Below, in pieces: positions 53,782 to 62,803 of a stretch of 64,000 bases of DNA. How positions within the stretch are numbered: position 1 is the first letter of the stretch; every line of letters begins with the position of its first letter. The notes below the pieces were generated by a model, which was not told the origin of the DNA, made no database searches, and was given only the letters and a program-made list of their open reading frames with translations. The position numbers were made by a program, and so were the translations under genes. Source of the DNA: Ruegeria faecimaris (lineage in GTDB: Bacteria; Pseudomonadota; Alphaproteobacteria; Rhodobacterales; Rhodobacteraceae); NCBI RefSeq assembly GCF_900182615.1, contig NZ_FXTE01000001.1, positions 372,001 to 436,000 on the forward strand, written 5' to 3'.

Positions 53782-54402
53782 TCAGCCCATGGCGGTGATC
53801 AGGTCGTTCAGTCCAGCGGCCGGGTCATCCTGTGACCAGATCTCATCCCCGATGCCAAAGAAATCGGTGCAGGGGCTCAGGTCGCGGATCAATTCGGGGG
53901 TCAGGCCGCCTTCTGCCACAACCGGCACTTCGATCATCTCGGACCACCACTGGAACAGATCGAGCTCGGCCACGGTTCCGTCACCCAAAGAGGACGTACC
54001 AACCGGGCCAAAAGCCACATAATCCGCCCCGGCCTCACCAGCCGACATGCCGTCATGGCTGGAGGTGCCGCAGAAGCAGCCGACAATGGCATCCGCACCC
54101 AATTCCTTACGCACATACCGGACCGAGCGCGCGCCATCATCCAGATGCACACCATCCAGGCCCAGACGCTGGGCCAACAGGACATGGTTGGAAATCACCA
54201 GCGCCACGTCCCGCGTATGTGCCACCTCGCGACAGGCATCAGCGGCGCGGGCGATAGTATCCTCGTCATTCCCGGCAAGGGCCAGACGGATGCAGGCGAT
54301 TTCGGTGCTGTCCAGAACGCGGGCCAGTTGGTCGGGGAACGTGCTCAACGTGATGGTCGGCGGGGTGATCAGGTAAATCTGCGGCTGCTCGGGGGTGTCC
54401 AT
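53782..54402 (-). CDS. Divergent ThiE/TenI-like TIM-barrel protein
   Basis: A 206-residue protein resembling thiamine phosphate synthase. Recognisable segments are IYLITPPTITL, ISNHVLLAQRLGLDGVHLDDGARS, HDGMSAGEAGADYVAFGPVG and VVAEGGLTPELIRD. Against true ThiE, the GVHLGQ motif is GVHLDD, and the FPTxTK phosphate-binding loop is replaced by VGTSSLGDG. I think it is a TenI-like or repurposed relative rather than the main ThiE. Two or three extra Cys (CFCGTSS) are odd. It may be co-transcribed with psuK-psuG downstream. Confidence 0.65.
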   Translation of the reverse strand: MDTPEQPQIYLITPPTITLSTFPDQLARVLDSTEIACIRLALAGNDEDTIARAADACREVAHTRDVALVISNHVLLAQRLGLDGVHLDDGARSVRYVRKELGADAIVGCFCGTSSHDGMSAGEAGADYVAFGPVGTSSLGDGTVAELDLFQWWSEMIEVPVVAEGGLTPELIRDLSPCTDFFGIGDEIWSQDDPAAGLNDLITAMG

Positions 54403-54555
54403 CGGCGCGTCCTTAGCTTTAAGTCTTTTGCGCGGTTTAGCGGATTGCGGGCCGGAAGCAAACTTTTATGCCTGTTTCAGGCAGAATTGGCGCCGCCAAT
54501 GGCTTGCCCTGCGTTGGCGCGACGATTACAGCAGGCGCAGTTTTCGGAGACAATC

Positions 54556-55299
54556 ATGCCAAGCGACAAATCCCAGCCCTCATTTGTGCTCGTGCGCCCG
54601 CAGATGGGTGAAAACATCGGTGCCGCCGCGCGGGCGATGTGGAATTTCGGGCTGGACCGGATGCGGATCGTGGCCCCACGTGATGGCTGGCCAAACCCCA
54701 AGGCGGTGGCCATGTCCAGTGGGGCGGGCCGTCTGCTGGATGAGGCGCAGCTGTTTGACGATCTGGCTGGCGCGCTGTGTGACAGTACCTATGTCTTTGC
54801 TACCACGGCCCGCCAGCGCGGGTTGACCAAGCCGGTCTACAGCCCTGAACGCGCCATGCAGATCGCCGCGGAAAAGGTTGCTACGGGTGAAAATGTCGCC
54901 GTGCTGTTCGGCCCGGAACGGGCAGGGCTCGAGAATGAGGATATCGCCAAGGCCAATGCCATCATCTCGGTCCCGGTGAATCCGGAATATGCCTCATTGA
55001 ACCTTGGGCAATGCGTGTTGCTGACCGCCTATGAGTGGATGCGCCAGACAGGCGACGTCGTGCATGAGGCAACCGATCTGGGCAAAGGCGACTGGGCCAC
55101 AGGCATCGAGGTCGAAAAACTGGTCGAACATTATGAAGACCGGCTGGAAGAGGCGGGGTTCTTTTACCCGCCTGAAAAAGCCGAAAGCATGAAGACCAAT
55201 CTGCGCAATCTGTGGTCACGGATGCGGATGACGCGGGCGGATGTGCAGATGTTGCACGGGGTCATGCGTCAGATGGTCCGTTGGAAAGACAAAGGGTAA
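54556..55299 (+). CDS. trmJ: tRNA (cytidine/uridine-2'-O-)-methyltransferase TrmJ
   Basis: A ~247-residue SPOUT methyltransferase for position 32 of tRNA. The N-terminus reads FVLVRPQMGENIGAAARAMWNFGLDRMRIV, with the SAM-binding knot motifs NVAVLFGPERAGLENEDI and SVPVNPEYASLNLGQCVLLTAYEW. The frame is open upstream to 54055, but the ATG at 54556 begins the conserved domain and has a cggaga ribosome site. Divergent from the ThiE-like gene; ctaA follows 62 bases later. Confidence 0.9.
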   Translation: MPSDKSQPSFVLVRPQMGENIGAAARAMWNFGLDRMRIVAPRDGWPNPKAVAMSSGAGRLLDEAQLFDDLAGALCDSTYVFATTARQRGLTKPVYSPERAMQIAAEKVATGENVAVLFGPERAGLENEDIAKANAIISVPVNPEYASLNLGQCVLLTAYEWMRQTGDVVHEATDLGKGDWATGIEVEKLVEHYEDRLEEAGFFYPPEKAESMKTNLRNLWSRMRMTRADVQMLHGVMRQMVRWKDKG

Positions 55300-55361
55300 G
55301 GCTGGACCTCGTCCCATGGTGGTCCTAGCTTGCAACGAAATTCAAGACACATGAGGAACGC

Positions 55362-56507
55362 ATGAGCGGCAAGCGCAGCATCTTCGAAGAGGTCTCAGAC
55401 TCTGAAAAACAACAAGCGGTTCAACCTGGTATGATTGACCGGGGCCGCGGTGGTGCGCGTAAGGCTATCCGCGCCTGGCTGATGATCCTGTTTGCACTTG
55501 TGGTTGTGATGATCGCTGTGGGCGGGCTGACCCGCCTGACCGATAGCGGGCTGTCGATCACCGAATGGCGACCGCTTACCGGGGCTGTCCCGCCGATGAC
55601 CGAGGTCGACTGGCAGGCCGAGTTCGACAAGTACAAGCAAATCGACCAGTGGCGCATTCAGAACCAGTGGATGGAGCTGGCGGATTTCAAATCCATCTAT
55701 TGGTGGGAATGGGGCCACCGGCAACTGGGCCGCGTGATCGGGCTGGTCTGGGCTCTTGGGTTCTTCGGGTTCCTTATTGCGCGCAAGATACCCACCGGCT
55801 GGACCGGAAAGCTGGTGATCCCCGGTGCTTTGGGTGGGGTACAGGGCGCTGTTGGCTGGTGGATGGTTGCCTCAGGCGTGACACAGGGCGAGGGGATGAT
55901 CGCCGTTGCCAGCTATCGCCTGGCGATCCATCTGGGTCTGGCCTTTGTGATCTTGGGTTTCCTCGCCTGGTATATGTTCGAACTTGGCCGGGAAGAGCGT
56001 GACCTGATGCAGGCCCGCCGCGCGAAAGAGGCCAAACTGTTTTCCCTGTCTACCGGCCTGATGCATTTCGCATTCCTGCAGATCCTCATCGGTGCACTTG
56101 TCGCAGGTATCGACGCTGGGCGGTCTTATACCGACTGGCCATTGATCGGCGGGCAGATTTTCCCACCGGACGCGGCGATACTGGAACCGATGTGGCGGAA
56201 CTTTTTCGAAAGCCCCGGGCTTGTGCAGTTCATCCATCGTTGCGCGGGTTATCTGCTGTTCATCTTTGCCATCGTTGTCTGGCGTCGTGGCAATTCCAGT
56301 GCGCATCCGCAAACGCGCTTTGCCTTCAACACGATGTTCGCAGCCTTGTCGCTGCAGGTGGTTGTTGGGATCATGACCGTGATCTACGCGGCCCCCTGGC
56401 AGATCGCCATTTTCCACCAGTTCATGGCCGTGATCGTGTGGACTCTGACCCTGCGTGCGCGCTTCCTGACAGCCTATCCCATCGCAACTTCGATCCGCGG
56501 AGCCTGA
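55362..56507 (+). CDS. ctaA: Heme A synthase (CtaA/COX15)
   Basis: A 381-residue, eight-helix inner-membrane protein that oxidises the C8 methyl of heme O to make heme A for cytochrome c oxidase. Typical motifs are GGLTRLTDSGLSITEWRP, WWEWGHRQLGRVIGL with heme-ligand His, and the second-half YTDWPLIGGQ and QFIHRCAGYLLFI. Length is normal for the alphaproteobacterial type. The carboxypeptidase gene follows after five bases. Confidence 0.93.
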   Translation: MSGKRSIFEEVSDSEKQQAVQPGMIDRGRGGARKAIRAWLMILFALVVVMIAVGGLTRLTDSGLSITEWRPLTGAVPPMTEVDWQAEFDKYKQIDQWRIQNQWMELADFKSIYWWEWGHRQLGRVIGLVWALGFFGFLIARKIPTGWTGKLVIPGALGGVQGAVGWWMVASGVTQGEGMIAVASYRLAIHLGLAFVILGFLAWYMFELGREERDLMQARRAKEAKLFSLSTGLMHFAFLQILIGALVAGIDAGRSYTDWPLIGGQIFPPDAAILEPMWRNFFESPGLVQFIHRCAGYLLFIFAIVVWRRGNSSAHPQTRFAFNTMFAALSLQVVVGIMTVIYAAPWQIAIFHQFMAVIVWTLTLRARFLTAYPIATSIRGA

Positions 56508-56512
56508 CCCAG

Positions 56513-57982
56513 ATGACTGCCTATGATGAACTGATGGCCTTCCAACGTGAAACCTCGGCACTTGGTCAGATTGCCGGGCGTCTGGGATGGGATCAGGAAA
56601 CAGTGATGCCGCGCGGCGCAGCACCGCAGCGCGCAGAAGAAATGGCCGCGATCGAAGCTGTTTTGCATGCCCGACGGTCTGATCCGCGTGTGGCAGAGTG
56701 GCTGGAGCAGGCCGACCCGCAGGACGATGTCGCCCGCGCGCAACTGCGCGAGATACGCCGGTCCTATGAGCGGACCGTGAAAGTGCCCGCCGATTTGGCC
56801 AAGACCATCGCACGCGTTACCTCAGCCGCGCAGGGCACATGGGCACAGGCGCGCGCCGATGAAGATGTGGCGGCCTTTTTGCCCGTGTTGGAAGAGGTTG
56901 TGGCGCTCAAACGTCAGGAAGGTCAGGCCCTGGCACAGGGCGGTGATGTCTATGACGCCATGGTCGAAGATTACGAGCCCTATACGACCGGCACTCAGAT
57001 CGCTGCGATCTTTGACCAGATGCGTCCGCGTCTGGTGGCATTGCGAGCAGCCGTACTGGATCAACCCGGACCGGCCGCCCTGACTGGGACGTTTGACGCA
57101 GCGACCCAGATGCGCCTGTCACAGAAGCTGGCCACCGGATTCGGTTACGACCTGAACACTGGCCGGGTCGACAAGGCCGTTCACCCGTTCAGCTCGGGCA
57201 GCGGATTGGACGTGCGGATCACCACGCGCACCAGCGAGACCGATCCGTTCAACTGTTTCTATTCAACCATTCACGAGGTCGGCCACGCCGCCTATGAACA
57301 GGGCATCGACCCAGCCTACCTTTTGACCCCGCTGGGGCAGGGCGTGTCGATGGGCGTGCATGAAAGCCAGAGCCGGATTTACGAAAACCAACTGGGTCGA
57401 TCACGCGCCTATACTGGCTGGCTGTTTGGCCAGATGGTCGAGGCTTTTGGCAATTTCGGCGTCGCCGATGCCGATGCGTTCTATGCCACGGTCAACCGGG
57501 TCCATAATGGATATATCCGCACCGAGGCGGATGAGGTGCAGTACAACCTGCACATCATGCTGCGCTTTGACCTTGAGCGCGAGTTGATGAGCGGTGATCT
57601 GCAGGTCAGCGACCTTGAGGGCGCATGGAATGACCGGTTCAAGGCGGATTTCGGCTATGCGGTTGATAAGCCCTCGAACGGGTGTCTGCAGGATGTCCAT
57701 TGGTCCGTCGGTCTGTTCGGGTATTTCCCGACCTACTCGCTGGGCAATGTCTATGCCGGATGCCTGAACCAGGCTCTGCGATCCGCGCTGCCCGATCTGG
57801 ATACTCAACTGGCCGAGGGTGACACGTCGGGCGCCACCGGTTGGCTGCGCGAAAACCTCCAACGCCATGGCGGCCTTTACGCCCCCCGCGACATCATCCA
57901 ACGCGCCAGTGGCATGGAACCGGGTCCAGAACCACTGTTGGAGTATCTGGAGCAAAAGTTTGGATCGTTGTACGGGTTGTGA
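56513..57982 (+). CDS. M32 family (Taq) carboxypeptidase
   Basis: A 489-residue zinc metallocarboxypeptidase. HEXXH is HEVGH (His254 and His258, in STIHEVGHAAYEQG), followed by GMGVHESQSR-type MGVHESQSRIYENQLGRSRAY. It removes C-terminal amino acids from peptides. The frame technically extends upstream through ctaA; the ATG at 56513 is the sensible start. Five bases separate it from ctaA. Confidence 0.93.
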   Translation: MTAYDELMAFQRETSALGQIAGRLGWDQETVMPRGAAPQRAEEMAAIEAVLHARRSDPRVAEWLEQADPQDDVARAQLREIRRSYERTVKVPADLAKTIARVTSAAQGTWAQARADEDVAAFLPVLEEVVALKRQEGQALAQGGDVYDAMVEDYEPYTTGTQIAAIFDQMRPRLVALRAAVLDQPGPAALTGTFDAATQMRLSQKLATGFGYDLNTGRVDKAVHPFSSGSGLDVRITTRTSETDPFNCFYSTIHEVGHAAYEQGIDPAYLLTPLGQGVSMGVHESQSRIYENQLGRSRAYTGWLFGQMVEAFGNFGVADADAFYATVNRVHNGYIRTEADEVQYNLHIMLRFDLERELMSGDLQVSDLEGAWNDRFKADFGYAVDKPSNGCLQDVHWSVGLFGYFPTYSLGNVYAGCLNQALRSALPDLDTQLAEGDTSGATGWLRENLQRHGGLYAPRDIIQRASGMEPGPEPLLEYLEQKFGSLYGL

Positions 57983-58101
57983 TAGTGGGCCTAACTGGGC
58001 CTGACCAGACAACGCACTCAATCGTACACCCAATTCGTGATAGGAGACGAAAGCTTGCTCTGAGCCCAAACCTGCCGAGAAAGCGCCAACCTGCTTATAA
58101 G

Positions 58102-58115
58102 TTGACACTTGTCAA
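58102..58115. promoter_or_regulatory. FNR/NNR-like box upstream of the cytochrome gene
   Basis: TTGACACTTGTCAA matches the Crp/Fnr-superfamily layout TTGAC-N4-GTCAA. It is centred about 70 bases before the ATG at 58179. If class II (centre near -41.5), transcription would start near 58150, with TACTCT (58138-58143) as the -10. TTGACA alone could also be a sigma70 -35. Confidence 0.5.
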
Positions 58116-58143
58116 GGATCGAGACTTTTAGTTCACCTACTCT

Positions 58144-58157
58144 GACAATGGATTGTC
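58144..58157. promoter_or_regulatory. Second palindrome in the cytochrome promoter
   Basis: GACAAT-GG-ATTGTC is a perfect 12-base inverted repeat 21 bases before the ATG. It would overlap the predicted transcription start, a position suited to a repressor. Confidence 0.4.
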
Positions 58158-58178
58158 CACTACTTAGGCGCTTCCGAC

Positions 58179-58673
58179 ATGAACGGATTTATCCAAATTG
58201 GTATAGCAATCAGTATTATAGTTTGGGCAGTTCCCTCAACTGCCCAGAGGGCGAATCCCCATTTGATCTACGAAGAGAATTGCGCGTCTTGTCACCTGCC
58301 GCATGCAGGAGATTTTGTCTCCGAAAAATTGATTGTGTCAGAAAGCGGCATTGTCGGAAAAGCTTCTGGTCGTCCCGTCATTGATTATCTGAAGGCAGGA
58401 CACGGCGAGTTGTCAGACGAAGAAATCACTGTGCTGATAGAACAGTTTGAGTTCATCCAAGAATCTGGCCGTCTATTCCAAGAAAAATGCATTATTTGCC
58501 ACGACAACGCCGCCGAATTTGCGCGCCAAAAGTTGATCTTGCGCGATGACATAGTTACGGGCCGGTACACAGACAGAGATGTCGCAGAGTTTTTGTTGCA
58601 GCACGGACGGCTTGATGCTTCTGAGGCACAAAAGATGGTTGAGGTCCTTATGCGCCAACTTCAGGTAAAATAA
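58179..58673 (+). CDS. Periplasmic di-heme c-type cytochrome
   Basis: A 164-residue exported protein: signal peptide of about 22 residues (MNGFIQIGIAISIIVWAVPSTAQ), then two heme c motifs, CASCH (35-39) and CIICH (104-108). The two halves are similar in plan (CASCH...LKAGHGELSDEEITVLIEQ; CIICH...LLQHGRLDASEAQKMVEV), suggesting duplicated monoheme domains. Candidate axial ligands are Met in the second half and His in the first. It is A+T richer than its neighbours. An FNR/NNR-like box and a second palindrome lie in its promoter region. Function (electron transfer partner) unknown. Confidence 0.82.
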   Translation: MNGFIQIGIAISIIVWAVPSTAQRANPHLIYEENCASCHLPHAGDFVSEKLIVSESGIVGKASGRPVIDYLKAGHGELSDEEITVLIEQFEFIQESGRLFQEKCIICHDNAAEFARQKLILRDDIVTGRYTDRDVAEFLLQHGRLDASEAQKMVEVLMRQLQVK

Positions 58674-58783
58674 AGAGCATCAAAATACCACGCGATGCAG
58701 GTCGGTTCTTAGCCTTAATTCGGGCATTAGGTCTATGCATTGATAGGCAGTTTTGTCCGCACACCAGACACCCAGAAACATCG

Positions 58784-58807
58784 CCGAGGCCAGAGAGCCT
58801 CGGCTTT
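58784..58807 (+). terminator. Terminator between cytochrome gene and gyrA
   Basis: CCGAGGC (58784-58790)/GCCTCGG (58797-58803) around cagaga, then CTTTCATT on plus. It can end the cytochrome transcript; on minus it may also slow gyrA transcription beyond its stop at 58814. Confidence 0.65.
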
Positions 58808-58813
58808 CATTGC

Positions 58814-61540
58814 TTACTCTTCCGTCTCGTCCTCATCACCCTGATCTGCGATCCAGGCAACGGATACGACCTCTTCGCCTTTGCCGGTGTTGAACACCTT
58901 CACGCCACCTGCTGACCGCGAGCGGAATGAGATGCCTTCGATCGGGACCCGGATCGACTGACCCTTGGACGTGGCCAGCATGATCTGATCTTCGATATCG
59001 ACGGGGAACGAGGCCACAAGTGCCCCGCCGCGCATCGCCTTATCCATCGCCGCAACACCCATGCCACCGCGCCCGCGAACGGGGTAGTCGTGGCTGGAGC
59101 TCAGCTTGCCCGCACCGCCCGTGGTGATCGTCAGGATCATGTTTTCGGCAGCGGACATTTCGGCATAGCGTTCCTGCGTGATCGTGCCGGGGGGTGCTTC
59201 ATCCTCATCCGTCTCACCGTCATCGGCGATGCCTGCCACTGCGCGGCGCATCTTGAGATAGGCGGCGCGTTCATCCGGATCAGCTTCGAAGTGGCGGATC
59301 ACCGACATCGAGACGACACGGTCGCCACCGCTCAGCCTTATACCCCGAACACCGGTAGATTCGCGTGAGTTGAACACGCGCACATCAGTGGTGCGGAACC
59401 GGATTGCGCGGCCCGAATTGGTGACCAGCATCACATCTTCGTCTTCAGAGCAGATGCGTGCATTCACCAGTTCGATGCCTTCGGGCAATTTCATCGCAAT
59501 CTTGCCGTTGCGGCGGACATTGGTGAAATCCGACAGTCGGTTCCGGCGCACATCGCCTGCGCTGGTGGCAAAGATGATCTGTAGGTTTTCCCATTCTTCG
59601 TCCGGCACATCCACGGGCATGATCGCCGCGATGGAAACCCCGGTCGGAATCGGCAGGATGTTGACAATGGCCTTGCCCTTGCCAGTGCGCCCGGATTGCG
59701 GCAGACGCCAGGTTTTGAGCTTGTAGACCATCCCGTCAGTGGTGAAGAACAACAACTGTGTATGCGTGTTCGCCACGAAGAGGTTGGTAACGACGTCCTC
59801 TTCCTTAGTCTGCATTCCCGACAGGCCCTTGCCACCACGTTTTTGCGCCCGGAAATCGGCCAGCGGAGTACGCTTGATGTAGCCGCCCGACGTGACGGTC
59901 ACGACCATATCCTCACGCTCGATCAGGTCCTCATCTTCCATGTCGCCGGACCAATCGACGATCTCGGTGCGACGGGGCACGGCAAACTGTTCACGAACGC
60001 TGCGCAGCTCATCCCCGATGATCGACATGATGCGCTCTCGCGAGGACAGAATATCGAGGTATTCCTGAATCTTACCCGCAAGTTCTTCCAGTTCGTCCGT
60101 AACCTCTTTGACACCGATCTGGGTCAATCGCTGCAGGCGCAGGTCGAGGATCGCGCGGGCCTGAACTTCGGTCAGGTTATAGGTGCCGTCGTCGTTCATC
60201 ATGGACAGAGGGTCGTCGATCAGGCGCAGATAGCTTTCGATCTCAGCCGCGGGCCAGCGGCGGGTCATCAGCTTTTCACGCGCTTGCGCGGCGTCAGCGG
60301 ATGACCGGATGGTTGCAACCACCTCATCCACATTCGAAACTGCAACGGCCAAACCGCACAGGATGTGACTGCGTTCGCGGGCCTTGCGCAGGTCGTAAGC
60401 CGTACGGCGCGCAACAACGTCTTCGCGGAAATCGATAAAGCTGGTCAGAAAGCGGCGCAGAGTCAGTTGCTCGGGCCGGCCACCATTCAGCGCCAGCATG
60501 TTGCAGCCAAACGAGGTCTGCATCGGCGAGAAACGGAAAAGCTGGTTCAAAACAACTTCGGGCGTGGCGTCACGTTTGAGTTCGACCACCACACGTACGC
60601 CGTTACGGTCGGATTCGTCCTGAACGTGGCTGACGCCTTCAATCCTCTTCTCACGCACGGCCTCGGCGATCTTTTCGATCATCGAAGCCTTGTTCACCTG
60701 ATAGGGGATCTCGTCCACAACGATGGCGTAGCGGTCCTTGCGGATTTCCTCGACGCGGGTCTTGGAGCGGATTATGACGCTGCCGCGCCCTTCCAAATAG
60801 GCTTTGCGCGCGCCGGACCGGCCCAGCATTACGCCGCCGGTCGGGAAGTCGGGGCCTGGAACATACTCGATCAGCTGCTCGGACGTCAGATCGGGATCGT
60901 CGATCAGGGCGAGGGTGGCGTCGACCACCTCACCAAGATTGTGCGGCGGGATATTGGTCGCCATGCCCACGGCAATGCCGCCAGCGCCGTTGACCAGCAT
61001 GTTCGGGAACCGTGCGGGCAAGACTGTCGGCTCTCTGTCTTTGCCGTCATAGTTGTCCTGAAAATCGACGGTGTCTTTCTCGATATCCGCCAGCAGAGAG
61101 GCGGCGGGCTTGTCCATCCGCACTTCGGTATAGCGCATGGCCGCCGGGTTATCGCCGTCCATCGAGCCAAAGTTGCCCTGACCATCCAGCAGCGGCAGCG
61201 ACATCGAGAAATCCTGAGCCATCCGCACCAACGCGTCATAGATCGCGCTGTCGCCATGTGGGTGGTATTTACCCATTACGTCGCCGACCGGACGGGCCGA
61301 TTTGCGATAGGATTTGTCATGGGTGTTTCCGGTCTCGTGCATCGCGTAAAGGATGCGCCGATGTACCGGTTTCAACCCATCGCGCAGATCAGGAATCGCA
61401 CGGCTAACAATGACCGACATCGCATAGTCCAGATAGGACGTGCGCATTTCGGATTCGATGGAGACCGTCGGGCCACCGTAAACGGGGCGTTCTGGCGGGT
61501 TTTCATCCATATTTTCAGGAACTTCTGGCGTATCGCTCAC
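58814..61540 (-). CDS. gyrA: DNA gyrase subunit A
   Basis: A 908-residue type IIA topoisomerase subunit. The catalytic Tyr137 is in [10 protein letters not shown]. The quinolone-determining region reads [13 protein letters not shown]; Ser98 and Asp102 match E. coli Ser83 and Asp87, so no common resistance substitution is seen. The GyrA box is QKRGGKG. The C-terminal domain is a six-blade beta-pinwheel, and an acidic stretch ([15 protein letters not shown]) lies between blades. It starts [10 protein letters not shown] and is divergent from usg. Confidence 0.96.
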   Translation of the reverse strand: MSDTPEVPENMDENPPERPVYGGPTVSIESEMRTSYLDYAMSVIVSRAIPDLRDGLKPVHRRILYAMHETGNTHDKSYRKSARPVGDVMGKYHPHGDSAIYDALVRMAQDFSMSLPLLDGQGNFGSMDGDNPAAMRYTEVRMDKPAASLLADIEKDTVDFQDNYDGKDREPTVLPARFPNMLVNGAGGIAVGMATNIPPHNLGEVVDATLALIDDPDLTSEQLIEYVPGPDFPTGGVMLGRSGARKAYLEGRGSVIIRSKTRVEEIRKDRYAIVVDEIPYQVNKASMIEKIAEAVREKRIEGVSHVQDESDRNGVRVVVELKRDATPEVVLNQLFRFSPMQTSFGCNMLALNGGRPEQLTLRRFLTSFIDFREDVVARRTAYDLRKARERSHILCGLAVAVSNVDEVVATIRSSADAAQAREKLMTRRWPAAEIESYLRLIDDPLSMMNDDGTYNLTEVQARAILDLRLQRLTQIGVKEVTDELEELAGKIQEYLDILSSRERIMSIIGDELRSVREQFAVPRRTEIVDWSGDMEDEDLIEREDMVVTVTSGGYIKRTPLADFRAQKRGGKGLSGMQTKEEDVVTNLFVANTHTQLLFFTTDGMVYKLKTWRLPQSGRTGKGKAIVNILPIPTGVSIAAIMPVDVPDEEWENLQIIFATSAGDVRRNRLSDFTNVRRNGKIAMKLPEGIELVNARICSEDEDVMLVTNSGRAIRFRTTDVRVFNSRESTGVRGIRLSGGDRVVSMSVIRHFEADPDERAAYLKMRRAVAGIADDGETDEDEAPPGTITQERYAEMSAAENMILTITTGGAGKLSSSHDYPVRGRGGMGVAAMDKAMRGGALVASFPVDIEDQIMLATSKGQSIRVPIEGISFRSRSAGGVKVFNTGKGEEVVSVAWIADQGDEDETEE

Positions 61541-61645
61541 GTAAACTGCCCGTTCTGTATGCAGACTCTATATCTTGTGGATACACCTTATCAGACCCGG
61601 CACATAAGGTGCAAGCAAGCAACCATTTTGCAAGTGAGAAACTCC

Positions 61646-61683
61646 GGTAACATCACGGTAACATATTGTTAACTAAGGATTAG
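61646..61683. promoter_or_regulatory. Three phased GKTAAC repeats and a CtrA-like site between gyrA and usg
   Basis: GGTAACAT (61646), GGTAACAT (61657) and GTTAACTA (61668) are spaced exactly 11 bases apart, so they lie on one face of the helix. The last overlaps TTAA-CTAAGGA-TTAG (61669-61683), one base from the CtrA consensus TTAA-N7-TTAA. A -10-like TACAAT (61697-61702) faces usg. Confidence 0.4.
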
Positions 61684-61734
61684 GGTGTTTTCGTGATACA
61701 ATAGGCGGACCTTGCAATTAATTTTGAGGTCGAA

Positions 61735-62004
61735 ATGGAGCGCAGCGAAACGGAATTGATGCTTAAAGGGTATGGGCTGACAACGGCGGAATTATTCTAC
61801 CACATGCCCGACTATATCCATGTTCTGAACACCTTCATCTGGCAGGAATACGATCTGGCGCCGGATCATCCGAAACTGTTCGAGTTCATTGATTTCTGGC
61901 AGCGAGAGATCGAAGGCCCGTTACATTCTGTAAAATTCACGCACCGTAAGATGATCGCGCCCGGAGAGTGGCGCAACCAAGTTGGCGAGTTTCGGGTGAA
62001 TTAG
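61735..62004 (+). CDS. usg: Usg family protein
   Basis: An 89-residue protein matching the alphaproteobacterial Usg family (starts MERSETELMLKGYGLTTAEL, then YHMPDYIHVLNTFIWQEYDLAPDHPKLFEFIDFWQREIEGPLHSV). It is small, acidic-aromatic and cytoplasmic. Function unknown despite wide conservation. It starts at an ATG divergent from gyrA with 194 bases between. Confidence 0.85.
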   Translation: MERSETELMLKGYGLTTAELFYHMPDYIHVLNTFIWQEYDLAPDHPKLFEFIDFWQREIEGPLHSVKFTHRKMIAPGEWRNQVGEFRVN

Positions 62005-62107
62005 CCACCCTGGCAGATTATTGGCTGTGTAACGAAAGGGCGTGTTCCATTTGATTTTCTTAGTCTAGGGTCGTGTCCAAACCATTGATCAGCTAAGGAA
62101 ATGCCGC

Positions 62108-62803
62108 ATGCCCAGAATGTTGCTGTTTGTCGCCGCCGTTTTGCTTGGTGGGCCAGTCGCCGCTGAGGGAGTTTTGGACAAGATCAAAAAAGGCGCGGCA
62201 AACGCGGCTGACGTTGTCGGGCAAGGGGCCGAAACCGTTGGCGAGACAATCGATAAAGGCGCGAAAGCTGTTGAGGGTACGGTCGACTCGACCACCGAAT
62301 TGCTAAGCAATGAGGCCACTCCGGAAGAGACGCGCGCCAAGCTGGACACATTGGCCACGCAGATTCTGGATCAGTTGCTGGCCGAAAATCCCGAAGCGCA
62401 TGCGCTGTACGAGGTCTGTGCCGGCTATGCCGTGTTCGACTCGCGCAAGGTTACGGTGTTTCCAGTCTCGGCTGGGTATGGGCGGGGTGTGGCGGTGTCA
62501 AAGGACACCGGCCAGCACACATATATGAACATGGGAACAGGCGGCGTGGGTGGCGCGATCGGCATCGGCGGCTTTGAATCCAAGTTTGTGATCATGTTCG
62601 AAACCCCTGCTGATCTGGATAAGTTCATCACCCAGGGCTATGACGCGACGGCCGAAACCCGCGCCATGTACGGCGATGAAAACACGACGGAAACCGTGCG
62701 CTTCACCGATGGCCGGTCTTTTTTTGAACTGTCCAAGAAAGGGTGGCGCGTGGCAGCGGGCGCGTCGGGCTCAAAGTTCTGGAAATCGCCGGAACTGAAC
62801 TGA
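62108..62803 (+). CDS. SYLF-like secreted protein with an amphipathic N-terminal region
   Basis: A 231-residue protein. A signal peptide (MPRMLLFVAAVLLGGPVAAEG) leads to an amphipathic helical stretch of about 45 residues with Lys/Gly/Ala-Val repeats (DKIKKGAANAADVVGQ, GETIDKGAKAVEGT). A SYLF/YSC84-like core follows: ALYEVCAGYAVFDSRKVTVFPVSAGYGRGVAV, then GTGGVGGAIGIGGFESKFVIMFETPADLDKFI. SYLF domains bind membranes and phosphoinositides in eukaryotes; the bacterial role is unclear. Its stop is adjacent to that of the convergent radical SAM gene. Confidence 0.72.
   Translation: MPRMLLFVAAVLLGGPVAAEGVLDKIKKGAANAADVVGQGAETVGETIDKGAKAVEGTVDSTTELLSNEATPEETRAKLDTLATQILDQLLAENPEAHALYEVCAGYAVFDSRKVTVFPVSAGYGRGVAVSKDTGQHTYMNMGTGGVGGAIGIGGFESKFVIMFETPADLDKFITQGYDATAETRAMYGDENTTETVRFTDGRSFFELSKKGWRVAAGASGSKFWKSPELN

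Noticed and set aside
54055-54555. Long upstream extension of trmJ
   Set aside because: Overlaps the ThiE-like gene on the other strand and has no conserved residues; the SPOUT domain begins at 54556.
56192-56512. Upstream extension of the M32 carboxypeptidase
   Set aside because: Lies inside ctaA in another frame; ATG 56513 starts the conserved N-terminus.
60365-61672. 435-residue plus-strand frame inside gyrA
   Set aside because: Antisense shadow of gyrA; composition rich in Arg/His/Val with no motif.
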